Shown: positions 16,464 through 25,860 of the stretch, piece by piece
How positions within the stretch are numbered: the first letter of the stretch is position 1
How the letters are laid out: every line of letters begins with the position of its first letter
Source of the DNA: Fidelibacterota bacterium
GTDB lineage: Bacteria; Fidelibacterota; UBA8477; JABMPR01
Length of the DNA stretch: 64,000 nucleotides
NCBI GenBank assembly: GCA_016784025.1
Contig: JADHVL010000003.1
Coordinates: forward strand, 124,001-188,000
Reading direction: 5' to 3'
Program-made: the position numbers and the translations under genes
Notes under the pieces: generated by a model
Databases searched by the model: none
Seen by the model: the letters and a program-made list of their open reading frames with translations, nothing else
Told to the model about the DNA's origin: nothing

Positions 16464-18023
16464 ATGAAGAAGGATATCTTTATAAACCAAACACATAAGG
16501 AAACACGGATTGCCATCCATGAGGATGACGTCCTGGTTGAACTTTATGTGGAAAAACCAGAAAACATCAGGATTGTTGGTAATATCTACAAGGGTGTTGT
16601 TGAGAATGTTTTACCTGGAATGCAGGCTGCTTTTGTTGATATCGGCATTGGAGCCAATTCGTTTTTACCCTTTTCAGAAGTAGAGGGTGAATCCTTTCTC
16701 CTGGATCAGGATGACGATGATGATGACGATGCCAAACCAAAACGCGGTAACCGTGGTCGATCAAGAAACCAGAATCACCGCCACGATCACAGAAGACCCA
16801 ACGCGCCAAAACTAAAGACTGGACAACAGATTCTTGTCCAGGTGATCAAAGAACCATACATGGGTAAAGGCGCTCGAGTTACCACCAATATATCTTTACC
16901 AGGTCGCTTCCTGGTTCTGGTACCCAATTCAAACTCAATTGGTATCTCCCGCAAAATATATAATAATTTTGAACGTCGTCGCTTGCGCCGCAGCTGCCAG
17001 GAAATGAAACCTGAAGGATTTGGTTTAATTGCCAGAACCGTTACTGAAGGCAAAGATGATGAGGCACTGGGTGCCGATTTAAATAATCTCATGGACTCCT
17101 ACAAACGCATGGAGAAGGTGGTTAAAAGCAAACCAGGTCCTGTGCTTGTTTATAAGGATATGGAGACGGTTTCAAGCCTCATTCGAGATCTTTTTACCAA
17201 TGATGTCCAAAGGGTCGTCGCAGACAATAAAGGTATGTACAAGCAGATCAGCAGCTATCTCAAAGGTGCTGCACCACAATTGCTTGATCGCCTCATTCAT
17301 TACAATAAAAAATTACCCCTGTTTGATGCCTACAATGTTCAAAAGGGCATTGATGTATCCATGGCTCGAAAGGTGGGTATGAAGAGTGGTGCCTCAATTG
17401 TCATTGAGCAAACCGAAGCTCTGGTGTCCATCGATGTAAACTCAGGAAAATTTATTGGTCGTAAAGACCATGAAGCCAATGCGGTGAAGATCAATCTGGA
17501 AGCTGCCCGTGCCATTGCCCAGCAATTACGACTGCGAGATTTGGGTGGCTTGATTGTCATTGACTTTATTGACATGTCCCGCGAAGACAATAAGAAGAAG
17601 GTTTATTACGAACTCCGTCGAGAGCTGCGCAAAGACAGGGCTAAGGTTGCTGTAAGCTACATTTCCGATTTTGGTCTTCTGGAAATGACCCGTCAACGCA
17701 TTCGTCTCAGCCTGCTGCTTTCAGCAACTGAGGAATGTCCAGTCTGTAAAGGACGCGGTCGTATCATGTCAAAGGCCGCCCTTACCACACAAATCGAGGG
17801 TTGGTTCCGTCGGTTTCATTCTAAAAAGCGTGAATTTAGACTTCAACTGGTTGTCAACCCTGAACTGGCAAAATTTTTAAGATCTGGCCGCAAGAATGTG
17901 GTGCGTTCCATTCAGTGGCAGCATTTTATCAAAGTTGAAATTATCGAGGATGAATCCAAAAATATGGATGAATTCCGGGTCATCAGTAAGAAACAAGGCA
18001 AGGACATCACTGACGATTATTGA
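16464..18023 (+). CDS. rng: Ribonuclease E/G family endoribonuclease
   Basis: 519 residues. It cleaves single-stranded AU-rich RNA with a 5'-monophosphate preference and acts in rRNA maturation and mRNA decay. The S1 domain (about 38-150) is interrupted by an unusual acidic-then-basic insert at residues 81-116 (DQDDDDDDDAKPKRGNRGRS and an Arg/His tail). The catalytic magnesium aspartates are D324 in SIDVNSG and D367/D370 in VIDFIDM. The Zn-link is C425-P-V-C428 in CPVCKGRGR, which holds the dimer. Length fits RNase G, without the long degradosome tail of RNase E. AAGGA precedes the ATG. Confidence 0.95.
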   Translation: MKKDIFINQTHKETRIAIHEDDVLVELYVEKPENIRIVGNIYKGVVENVLPGMQAAFVDIGIGANSFLPFSEVEGESFLLDQDDDDDDDAKPKRGNRGRSRNQNHRHDHRRPNAPKLKTGQQILVQVIKEPYMGKGARVTTNISLPGRFLVLVPNSNSIGISRKIYNNFERRRLRRSCQEMKPEGFGLIARTVTEGKDDEALGADLNNLMDSYKRMEKVVKSKPGPVLVYKDMETVSSLIRDLFTNDVQRVVADNKGMYKQISSYLKGAAPQLLDRLIHYNKKLPLFDAYNVQKGIDVSMARKVGMKSGASIVIEQTEALVSIDVNSGKFIGRKDHEANAVKINLEAARAIAQQLRLRDLGGLIVIDFIDMSREDNKKKVYYELRRELRKDRAKVAVSYISDFGLLEMTRQRIRLSLLLSATEECPVCKGRGRIMSKAALTTQIEGWFRRFHSKKREFRLQLVVNPELAKFLRSGRKNVVRSIQWQHFIKVEIIEDESKNMDEFRVISKKQGKDITDDY

Positions 18024-18053
18024 TGTCGTTCTGTGGGGCTATGAGGAGGCTGT

Positions 18054-18515
18054 ATGAGTAAAGCTGAGAAACTGGCAAAAGAGATTTTTAGTGATCAGGA
18101 TTTGCAGGATGTATCTGCTGCCATAAATACATTTGAAGGTCGTACCAGTGGTGAGATTGTCATCAGTTTCAATACCACTTCCCGCAATCAACCCTACAAA
18201 ACGGCCAAACGAATATTCGAAAAAGCTAAACTTCATAAGACCAAGGAGCGCAATGCGACCTTGATAGTTCTTTTTCTCTCAGAACATAAATTTGCTGTAT
18301 ATGGCGATGTGGGTATCCATGAAAAGGTCCCCTCAGATTTCTGGGAAGCAACTGTGGACGAGATGAGAACTCAATTTGCCCAGGGCAACATGCGTGAAGG
18401 TTTATTGGCAGGAATCCAAAAACTGGGTGAAAATCTTGCCAAATATTTCCCCGTTTCTGAAGATGATGTCAACGAATTAAGTGATGATATTAAATTTGGT
18501 GAAAGTGATGAGTGA
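18054..18515 (+). CDS. TPM domain protein
   Basis: 153 residues with a TPM (TLP18.3/Psb32/MOLO-1) domain: INTFEGRTSGEIVISF, NATLIVLFLSEHKFAVYGDVGIHEKVP, then helical LLAGIQKLGENLAKYFP. TPM domains are found in membrane-linked or periplasmic proteins, but this copy shows neither a signal peptide nor a membrane helix, so it is likely cytoplasmic. A GAGGAGG ribosome site precedes the ATG. It sits 30 bases after rng and overlaps the following kinase gene by 8 bases, suggesting one operon. Role unknown. Confidence 0.85.
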   Translation: MSKAEKLAKEIFSDQDLQDVSAAINTFEGRTSGEIVISFNTTSRNQPYKTAKRIFEKAKLHKTKERNATLIVLFLSEHKFAVYGDVGIHEKVPSDFWEATVDEMRTQFAQGNMREGLLAGIQKLGENLAKYFPVSEDDVNELSDDIKFGESDE

Positions 18516-19860
18516 AACCTGTAATCTTACCCACGTATTTAAGCGTGATGGAACCTATGTTCCCTATTCCCGCAAACGTATCAGCAATGCTATTTATCGA
18601 GCAGCCGTTGCAGTAGGTGGGCGTGACAAAGACAAAGCTGATGAACTCTCTTTTAAAATCGAGGGTATTATCTGTGAGAACTATTCCATAGATCATCCAC
18701 CCATGGTGGAGGCAATCCAGGATATTGTTGAAAAGGTCCTCATTGAAGAGGGTCATGCGACGGTCGCCAAACATTTTATTGTTTATCGTGCGACCCAGAA
18801 TGAAAAACGCAAAGCCAAGCTAAGCAAAAGCACCGTTCATACTGGGAATATTCCCTATCAAAAGATTTATGAGGTGTTGGTCTGGGCCTCAGACCATGAT
18901 CTCAATTCCGTCGAAAAATTGAACCAACGTATCGCCAGGGGTGAATTTGCTCAGGTATGTCTGGAATCGGATGAGGCTTATGAATATGACGTTCAAGCAG
19001 CAGCCGAACTTATCACAGAACGTGATGCAGATACTCGCATCGTTGTTGTTGCAGGTCCATCCTCATCAGGAAAAACCACCACCACTCGCAAGCTGGCTCA
19101 TTACCTGTCAAAAAAAGGCATGGGTATGGTTGAGTTGAATGTTGACCATTACTTTTTTGATCTGGCCATGCATCCTGTTGATGAATTTGGTGATCATGAT
19201 TTCGAGACACCTCAGGCTTTAGATCTGGCTCTCATCAACCAGCACATCAAACAACTGTTGGCCGGTGAAGAAGTAATGACACCGTCATATGATTTCAAGA
19301 CTGGTACCAGAACTTTGGATCAGATTCCCATGAAGATCAAACCCACTGATGTAATCCTCATCGATAGTCTCCACGGACTCTACGGTGACATGCTCAATGG
19401 AATCGATGAGAGCACAATCTTCAAAGTATATATTGAGACCTTGCTTCAGATGAAGGGGATCAACGGGAAATTTATTCGCTGGACCGATTTGAGACTCATG
19501 CGTCGCATGATTCGGGATGAACAGCATCGTGCTTATGATCCACGCCAAACATTGACGCACTGGCATTACGTCCGCAATGCAGAGCTGCGAAATATCCTAC
19601 CCTACATCAAAACTGCTGATTATGTCATCAATGGAGCAGTTCCCTACGAATTGCCAGTGATGCGAAATCGGTTGCTGGAACATTTCAAGGAGTGGGAGCA
19701 GGACTATAAGGATGATCCCCGTCGCGTAGATGCCTATCTGAGAGCGAAAAGGGTGCGGGAAATGCTTGAGTCAGTCACTCCAGTTACAGATGAATCGCCC
19801 ATCCCTGAAACCTCACATTTTCGAGAGTTTATTGGCGGTAGCATTTATGATGTGCATTAG
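18508..19860 (+). CDS. ATP-cone domain fused to a uridine-kinase-like P-loop kinase
   Basis: 450 residues. Residues about 8-96 are an ATP-cone (VFKRDGTYVPYSRKRISNAI, EGHATVAKHFIVYRATQNE), the regulatory nucleotide-sensing domain best known from ribonucleotide reductase. Residues from about 177 are a phosphoribulokinase/uridine-kinase domain: Walker A GPSSSGKT at 183-190, ELNVDHYFFDLAMHPVDEFG, DHDFETPQALD and VILIDSLHGLYGD (Walker B). Likely a nucleoside kinase controlled allosterically by ATP/dATP; the substrate is inferred. The ATG at 18508 starts inside the TPM gene; an upstream ATG at 18481 would overlap further and lacks conserved residues. Confidence 0.85.
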   Translation: MSETCNLTHVFKRDGTYVPYSRKRISNAIYRAAVAVGGRDKDKADELSFKIEGIICENYSIDHPPMVEAIQDIVEKVLIEEGHATVAKHFIVYRATQNEKRKAKLSKSTVHTGNIPYQKIYEVLVWASDHDLNSVEKLNQRIARGEFAQVCLESDEAYEYDVQAAAELITERDADTRIVVVAGPSSSGKTTTTRKLAHYLSKKGMGMVELNVDHYFFDLAMHPVDEFGDHDFETPQALDLALINQHIKQLLAGEEVMTPSYDFKTGTRTLDQIPMKIKPTDVILIDSLHGLYGDMLNGIDESTIFKVYIETLLQMKGINGKFIRWTDLRLMRRMIRDEQHRAYDPRQTLTHWHYVRNAELRNILPYIKTADYVINGAVPYELPVMRNRLLEHFKEWEQDYKDDPRRVDAYLRAKRVREMLESVTPVTDESPIPETSHFREFIGGSIYDVH

Positions 19861-19949
19861 CATATATTCCTGATGATTCATCAGCTCGTTTTGAATGTGA
19901 GCTAATAAACAGACATTTTAAAAAGGGGGCTTGAATATAGAGGCAAGCA

Positions 19950-21407
19950 ATGAACCTTTTATTACGAGTGATCTTTTTGATGTTCTGCATCCAAAAACTG
20001 CTTGGTCAAACTCCGTTTGAATCCCTTTTATCAACGCTTGATACGGTTTCCAGCCCCGCCAATAAACAATCACTTATTGACAGTTTTATGACTCAAGCCC
20101 GTCAGGGCTCCATTCCTATAATTGATGACTCATTGGTGACATTTATACACTTGAGTAATGAGGAAAATGTCGCCATAGGTGGTGATTTCAATAATTGGGC
20201 GGCAAGTTTCAAAAGACCCATTCATCATGTTGACAGCACAAATCTATGGTATTACCAACAAGTATTTGAGCAAAACGCCCGCTTTGACTATGCCTTTTTT
20301 ATTGACGGTGAATTCGTCAGGGATCGAGAAAACCCTCGACCTGCCACAGGATATATAAACGCAGCCTCAGAATTGGCCATGCCTGACTATGTACACCCCT
20401 GGGAAATTGAATTTATAGAATCTGTGCCGGAGGGTCGTCTGGAAACTGTTCTCCTTGAATATTTTGCCAATGATATAGATAAATCCTACCGAGTAAGTAC
20501 ATATTTACCTGCGGGTTATGATTCGTTAAAGGAAGGTGGTTACCCAGTCGTCTATTTCCAGGATGGGAGTGGATACCTAAGTCAAAGTGGAGCAAGAGTA
20601 AAGAACACCATTAATAACCTCGTGTTCTATCAAGAAATTGAACCAATAATTTCAGTCTATGTAAATCCCTACAATCGTGGTCTGGAATATTTAATGGGTC
20701 AAAAAGACACGTATGCAGAATTTTTCGCCAGGCATCTTACGGCTCATATTGATAGCCTGTACAATACCATTGAGAGTCCTGAAGGTCGTCTGGTTGTGGG
20801 GCCTTCGTATGGAGGTAATATTAGTGCATATATCGCCTACCAGTACTCAGACATATTTGGAAACTGCGGCTTAAATTCGGCAGCATTTCGTCCTTCCTAT
20901 GATGTTTTCAGGCTATTGGCAGATGGTCCACCCAAAAACGTAGACTTTTATGCCATCTGGGGAACTTATGAACACCCCATACATCTCGATCTGCGGGCTT
21001 TGAGAGATATACTACTGGGAAAAGGCTATACCTTTAAATGGGCTGAATATCCTGAGGGGCATAATTGGGGGTTCTGGCGGGCAACAGTTGACGATATCCT
21101 AAAATATTTCTACCCGTTCATTGAGGATGAACCCATCACTCCAGAGACATATGTTTTAAGGCAGAATTATCCCAATCCATTCAATCCGAAGACAACGATT
21201 AGTTATGACCTTAAACAGGCAAGCAGGGTAAGTATGAAAATATATGATGTCTTGGGTCGAGAAATAATCACGCTGATTGAAAATCATCAAAACTCAGGCT
21301 CATATCAGATTACATTCTATGCAGGTGATCTACCCGGCGGTGTCTATTTTTATCGGCTTGACACAGAGTACAATTCTGGGGTTCGTAAAATGCTCTTACT
21401 AAAATGA
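19950..21407 (+). CDS. Secreted esterase (enterochelin-esterase-like) with T9SS sorting domain
   Basis: 485 residues. Signal peptide (about 1-19, ending LLGQ), then an N-terminal beta-sandwich resembling the CBM48/early-set domain (NVAIGGDFNNWAA, FDYAFFIDGEFVRDRENPR), then an alpha/beta-hydrolase of the esterase D/Fes type with nucleophile Ser286 in VVGPSYGGN and His371 in YPEGHNWGFWR. The final 80 residues are a T9SS type-A sorting domain starting at RQNYPNPFNP (405-413), so the protein should cross the outer membrane. Substrate unknown; the N-terminal domain arrangement is shared with feruloyl- and acetyl-esterase relatives. Confidence 0.88.
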   Translation: MNLLLRVIFLMFCIQKLLGQTPFESLLSTLDTVSSPANKQSLIDSFMTQARQGSIPIIDDSLVTFIHLSNEENVAIGGDFNNWAASFKRPIHHVDSTNLWYYQQVFEQNARFDYAFFIDGEFVRDRENPRPATGYINAASELAMPDYVHPWEIEFIESVPEGRLETVLLEYFANDIDKSYRVSTYLPAGYDSLKEGGYPVVYFQDGSGYLSQSGARVKNTINNLVFYQEIEPIISVYVNPYNRGLEYLMGQKDTYAEFFARHLTAHIDSLYNTIESPEGRLVVGPSYGGNISAYIAYQYSDIFGNCGLNSAAFRPSYDVFRLLADGPPKNVDFYAIWGTYEHPIHLDLRALRDILLGKGYTFKWAEYPEGHNWGFWRATVDDILKYFYPFIEDEPITPETYVLRQNYPNPFNPKTTISYDLKQASRVSMKIYDVLGREIITLIENHQNSGSYQITFYAGDLPGGVYFYRLDTEYNSGVRKMLLLK

Positions 21408-21417
21408 TGGTTCAAGT

Positions 21418-22194
21418 ATGAATTCGTTAAAAAAATGGTTTTTCCGCTGGTCGTTTATAGATATCCCTGTATTCGGTATTGGTCTGGCATTGATGATATA
21501 CTATTTCAATGGTGTGGAGGGGGCAAAAGCAGAAGCAGTCTTTATGGAATCCATAATCCCCAATATTGGAACAGAGTTATTGGGAGTATGGTTAAGTGTG
21601 AGAATCATTGAATCAGTCTTGCGCGGCAGGCAGAAACGAAGCCGTCTGAGAACTCAACTCGTTGATAACATGAATTACCTGGTAACCCTGATCAGGGGGA
21701 TTGCGCCTCATTTTGAGCAGCAAACCATTGATCATCTGAGTTCAGAGCTGAAGTGGTTTGAGGAGATGAAAGATTATCGGATCAGCGGAACCTCAGAACA
21801 GACCATCAAATTAATCAATGAAGTCACGAAACTATACGCTCTAGCAGCCAGTGAAGCGTCCAAGATCAATCCGTTGCGAGATGAAATAAATGATCTCTTT
21901 TTGCACCATCCCCATATGCTTGACAACCCATTAATTAAAGAACTCCACGATATCTATCGCCGACAGAATTATACTCGAATTATTGTAAAACGTATTGATA
22001 GTAGAATTAAGAGATACAGAGAAAAGATGACTGATCTTGAATCATCTGGTGAGCTTCAAAAGGAAGAGGACACCCTCCAGAAGATTGAGGAATATTCAGC
22101 AATTCTAAAGGTTTATATTGCCATCACACTCGATGCGGAAGCTGCTGTCGTTGAAGCCCGCGCTGCGGTCTTGAATCGGGAATATAATTTCTAG
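21418..22194 (+). CDS. Membrane protein of unknown function
   Basis: 258 residues. Two hydrophobic segments near the N-terminus (about 13-30, FIDIPVFGIGLALMIYYF, and 47-63, IIPNIGTELLGVWLSVR) are followed by a basic stretch RGRQKRSRLRTQ and a long, mostly helical, charged domain with coiled-coil character (RIKRYREKMTDLESSGELQK). Not recognised as a known family. It begins 10 bases after the esterase stop, with no clear ribosome site, so it is probably translated from the same mRNA. Confidence 0.6.
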   Translation: MNSLKKWFFRWSFIDIPVFGIGLALMIYYFNGVEGAKAEAVFMESIIPNIGTELLGVWLSVRIIESVLRGRQKRSRLRTQLVDNMNYLVTLIRGIAPHFEQQTIDHLSSELKWFEEMKDYRISGTSEQTIKLINEVTKLYALAASEASKINPLRDEINDLFLHHPHMLDNPLIKELHDIYRRQNYTRIIVKRIDSRIKRYREKMTDLESSGELQKEEDTLQKIEEYSAILKVYIAITLDAEAAVVEARAAVLNREYNF

Positions 22195-22262
22195 ATAAAT
22201 CCTACCTCATCATGAAAAGAAATTGATCGCAGAATTTAATTTTGTAGGTTCTTTGAATAATT

Positions 22263-23207
22263 ATGAATGACCAGCATCACTTTTACTACAGAAAACAATT
22301 CCGCTGGATAATACCCTATATAAATAGAGCCAAACAGGTGTCATTTCCTGGTTTCGATCGGGTTCCAGTATTCAATGTACTTTTATTTTTCTTTAGAGGC
22401 ATTCGTGATGGTCGGGTGATTTCAAGAGCGGAGGCTGTCTCCTTCAATCTGGTTTTAGCTGTTTTTCCAGCCATTCTCTTCCTCTTCACCCTCATACCTT
22501 TGATCCCCATCGATAACTTTCAAAGTGATCTGCTCCTGATGATTCAATCTATTTTACCAGCCAGTACCTATGTCGTGGTTCAGAGAATCATTGAGGATAT
22601 TATCACCATCAAACATGGTGGATTGTTGTCATTTGGTTTCGCCTTTGCCATGGTCTTTTCAACCAACGGTATTGTCGCTCTCATAGATGCCTTTAACGTG
22701 TCCATCCATGTTGAGGAAAGTCGAACCTGGCTGATGCAGCGAGCCGTAGCCTTTGTACTGGTGGTTTCTCTCTTCTCCCTGGTAACCATAGGTGTTTCTC
22801 TCATGACGATCACCCACAGACTCATGGATTTCCTGGTCCTCAAAGAACTCATGATACAAGGCTGGCTCTATTACCTGGTCAATATCGGGAAGTGGGTTGT
22901 TATCCTCGGTGTTTTCTATTTTGCCTACTCCTTTCTTTATTATTGGGGTCCTTCAAAAAAAAGTCAATACAGATTCATCTCAGCCGGGGCGAGTCTGGCA
23001 ACGGCCCTGTCCATTCTGATTACGACAGGTTTTGGATTCTATATCGATCATTTCAGTCGCTACAACGCACTCTATGGATCCATAGGAACCCTGCCCATTA
23101 TCATGTTGATGATCTTTTGCTATGCTCTCGCCATCATTATTGGTTTTGAGCTAAATATCGGAATTGTAGCCGCTCGTAAACTCCACGTTACAGAAATAAA
23201 GAACTAA
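22263..23207 (+). CDS. YihY/BrkB family inner-membrane protein
   Basis: 314 residues, about six membrane helices, with the YihY/BrkB-family hallmarks: RAEAVSFNLVLAVFPAILFLFTLIPLIP, then SFGFAFAMVFSTNGIVALIDAFNVSIHV, and the closing YNALYGSIGTLPIIMLMIFCYALAIIIGFELNI. The family was once named RNase BN by mistake; its true function is unknown and may be transport or envelope-related. The protein begins with about 35 soluble residues. Length matches the family. Confidence 0.93.
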   Translation: MNDQHHFYYRKQFRWIIPYINRAKQVSFPGFDRVPVFNVLLFFFRGIRDGRVISRAEAVSFNLVLAVFPAILFLFTLIPLIPIDNFQSDLLLMIQSILPASTYVVVQRIIEDIITIKHGGLLSFGFAFAMVFSTNGIVALIDAFNVSIHVEESRTWLMQRAVAFVLVVSLFSLVTIGVSLMTITHRLMDFLVLKELMIQGWLYYLVNIGKWVVILGVFYFAYSFLYYWGPSKKSQYRFISAGASLATALSILITTGFGFYIDHFSRYNALYGSIGTLPIIMLMIFCYALAIIIGFELNIGIVAARKLHVTEIKN

Positions 23208-23322
23208 CCACTCCAAGACATTGAGCTGTCATCCTGCCTGCCAAGTCGAAGCTGTGAGGCGTAGACTGAAGGTTCTCGAAGGACGAAATATCCATCATGT
23301 GATATCAGCCCTAGGTTTCGAC

Positions 23323-23339
23323 CCTTCGATAAACTCAGG
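23323..23339. repeat. REP-like hairpin, copy 4 (degenerate)
   Basis: Core TTCGATAAACTCA (23325-23337), flanked by CC and GG. The surrounding 23215-23370 also holds loosely related pieces (CAAGTCGAAGC, TCTCGAAGGACG, TTTCGACCCTT), so the whole gap before the CotH-like gene looks built from decayed repeat copies. Confidence 0.45.
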
Positions 23340-23415
23340 ACAGGCAGGGACAGCCCTCGAAAAGTCAAAAGCTTGACTAACAAATCATTTTTGAAGTCTG
23401 GATTCTGCCTAGATT

Positions 23416-25776
23416 ATGAGCATGAAAATCAATATTAAACTTTTACTGCTTCTTCCTCTGATTCTGGCTGCCAATGACCTCGATTTACTCTATGATGACA
23501 GCCAGGTCGCCATTATCGAGATAAATATGGACCCTGAAGGTCTCATCTGGATGTATGACAATGTGCAGAGCGACTCCATGCACCTTTCAACCATCCATTT
23601 CAGCAACGCCTTTATTGATGAAACCATCGAAAATGTTGGGTTTCGCCTCCGGGGCAATACCTCAAGAAATGCCCAGAAAAAATCATTCAAGATTTCCTTT
23701 AATACGTTTGAACCAGGACGCAAATTTTATGATGTGGAAAAACTGAACCTGAATGGGGAGCACAATGATCCCTCCATTATGCGCAGCAAAATGGCCTGGG
23801 ATCATTATCAAAAGAATGGTATGGCCACCACGAGAGCGGCCCACTGCGCCGTGTACATCAATGATGTCTATTATGGTCTCTACATTTCCATAGAGCATAT
23901 CGATGAGGAATTTCTAAAAAATCATTTTGAAGATGATACAGGAAATCTGTGGAAGTGTCTTTGGCCGGCAGATCTCACTTATAGAGGACCCAACGCCAGT
24001 GATTATCACCCCTATCAGGATGAAACTCGTCCTTACGAATTAAAAACCAATGAAGACCTATATGACTACAGCGAGCTAGCCAGATTGATCACCATTCTTC
24101 ACGATACCCCCCCTGCGCTATTACCAGATTCGTTGGAGCAAGTCCTGGTGGTTCCAGATGTCTTGAAATATGCTGCGATGAATGTCCTCATGGGGAATTG
24201 GGATGATTACTGGTTTCTGAGAAACAATTACTATCTGTATCATGATCCCAGCCTGGATCGGATTCGATTTATTCCTTATGACTATGATAATAGTTTCGGT
24301 ATTGATTGGTTCAATGTTGATTGGACTCAGGTGAATCCATATAGCTTTATGACCATCGAAGAATCTCAAGGTAATAATCCAGGGTCTCGACCACTCATGG
24401 AAGAAATCATGGGCAATACACAATATCGAAATTTATACACACATATTCTGGAGTATTACCAGGACAATATCACCGACCTAAGTCTATGGGAATCACATTT
24501 TGATAGTCTGAAGGCAATAATTGCTCCCTGGGCGGAGTTTGATACCTACAGAACCTTGGACTACGGTTTTGATATCTCAGATTTTCACCAATCCTATTCA
24601 TCCAGCCCTTATAGTAACCAGCATGTCAAAAAGGGACTCAAACAGTTTATTAATGAACGTCATGCTTCCCTGGAAAACCAACTCGTATACGAAACCGCGC
24701 CTCCCATTATTTATGATCTGCAATACTGGCCCCTTATACCTGGACCAGATGACAGTATTTATGTTAGCGTGGCAGCCTTCAGCAATGTGGGTCTGGATAG
24801 TTTAAACATTGCCTATCATCCTGGAGTATTGACGGTAGTGATGTCTTACCCCATGCATTTTGCACCTCTTGAAAACCCACAATCCATTGAAGAATCAGAT
24901 CGATGGGTAGGTGTTATTCCGCCCCTGGGTGAAATGGGTCATGGTCGGTTTCAGGTTGGTGCAGTGGATCTGAATGGACAAAACATGCTTTATCCCCGTA
25001 GTGATTTCAAATACATCCAGGTACCTGGCGGTTCAACTAATCCCTTGCGTATAAATGAGTTTTTGGCAGACAATGTGACCACAAATCCTGATGCAAATGG
25101 AGAATATGATGATTGGCTGGAAATTTTTAATCCTAGCCCCTCACCCGTCTATTTGGGTGGCATGTATCTCACTGATGATCCCTCCAATCTAACGAAATGG
25201 ATGTTCCCTTTTGGTGGGGTAGTGTTGGGATCTGGGGGGCATTTACTGGTTTGGTGCGACGAGGATCAGGAACAGGCAGACCTACATTGTAATTTCAAAT
25301 TGAGTCGGCATGGGGAGTTCATCGCTCTGGTTGATACCGATGGACTGAGCATCGTTGATGCCGTGAATTTTGGACCCCAACAACTGGATGTTTCATATGG
25401 GAGATTACCAGATGGGGGGGATCAATGGACGTCTTTTGATAGCCCAAGTCCAGGATCTACCAATAATACCAGCGACACTGATGTAAGTAGGTTGTTGCCG
25501 GGGGATTTCTATCTGAATAATTTTCCCAACCCATTTAACGCTGGAACCACAATTAGATACCAACTTTCAGAAAAGGGTCCAGTCTATTTGAACATCATTA
25601 GTCTCAGAGGTGGTGATGTTAAATCGCTTCATCAGGGATTACAAAATAGTGGTGAATATTCCATTCAATGGGATGGTCTCGATGAATCAGGAAACAATCT
25701 TCCAGCAGGAATCTATTTTGTGAACTTGGAGCAGGGAAACTTCACTACGACACACAAAATTTTGCTTTTGAAATAA
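23416..25776 (+). CDS. Secreted CotH-kinase-like protein with lamin-tail domain and T9SS sorting domain
   Basis: 786 residues. Signal peptide (about 1-18), then a CotH domain of roughly 400 residues with VGFRLRGNTSRNAQKKSFKI, the NLNGEHNDPSIMRSKMAWD block, YGLYISIEHIDEEFLKNHF and the acidic IPYDYDNSFGIDW motif that carries metal-binding aspartates in CotH-type atypical protein kinases. A lamin-tail/Ig-like domain follows (LRINEFLADNVT, DDWLEIFNPSPSPVYLGG), then the T9SS type-A domain starting NNFPNPFNAGTT. CotH of Bacillus phosphorylates spore coat protein; in FCB secreted proteins the substrate is unknown. Alternative start at the third codon. Confidence 0.9.
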   Translation: MSMKINIKLLLLLPLILAANDLDLLYDDSQVAIIEINMDPEGLIWMYDNVQSDSMHLSTIHFSNAFIDETIENVGFRLRGNTSRNAQKKSFKISFNTFEPGRKFYDVEKLNLNGEHNDPSIMRSKMAWDHYQKNGMATTRAAHCAVYINDVYYGLYISIEHIDEEFLKNHFEDDTGNLWKCLWPADLTYRGPNASDYHPYQDETRPYELKTNEDLYDYSELARLITILHDTPPALLPDSLEQVLVVPDVLKYAAMNVLMGNWDDYWFLRNNYYLYHDPSLDRIRFIPYDYDNSFGIDWFNVDWTQVNPYSFMTIEESQGNNPGSRPLMEEIMGNTQYRNLYTHILEYYQDNITDLSLWESHFDSLKAIIAPWAEFDTYRTLDYGFDISDFHQSYSSSPYSNQHVKKGLKQFINERHASLENQLVYETAPPIIYDLQYWPLIPGPDDSIYVSVAAFSNVGLDSLNIAYHPGVLTVVMSYPMHFAPLENPQSIEESDRWVGVIPPLGEMGHGRFQVGAVDLNGQNMLYPRSDFKYIQVPGGSTNPLRINEFLADNVTTNPDANGEYDDWLEIFNPSPSPVYLGGMYLTDDPSNLTKWMFPFGGVVLGSGGHLLVWCDEDQEQADLHCNFKLSRHGEFIALVDTDGLSIVDAVNFGPQQLDVSYGRLPDGGDQWTSFDSPSPGSTNNTSDTDVSRLLPGDFYLNNFPNPFNAGTTIRYQLSEKGPVYLNIISLRGGDVKSLHQGLQNSGEYSIQWDGLDESGNNLPAGIYFVNLEQGNFTTTHKILLLK

Positions 25777-25787
25777 TCAGTTCTCAT

Positions 25788-25812
25788 ATCCACACTCCCG
25801 TGGATTTTATTT
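25788..25812 (+). terminator. Possible weak terminator after the CotH-like gene
   Basis: ATCCAC, loop ACTCCC, GTGGAT (25788-25805) followed by TTTATTT. Only six base pairs and a mixed T tail, so of modest strength. Confidence 0.4.
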
Positions 25813-25860
25813 GGGCATTAATTACGCAAAACTGATTGCAGCGTTTTTCAGAGAGGAATC

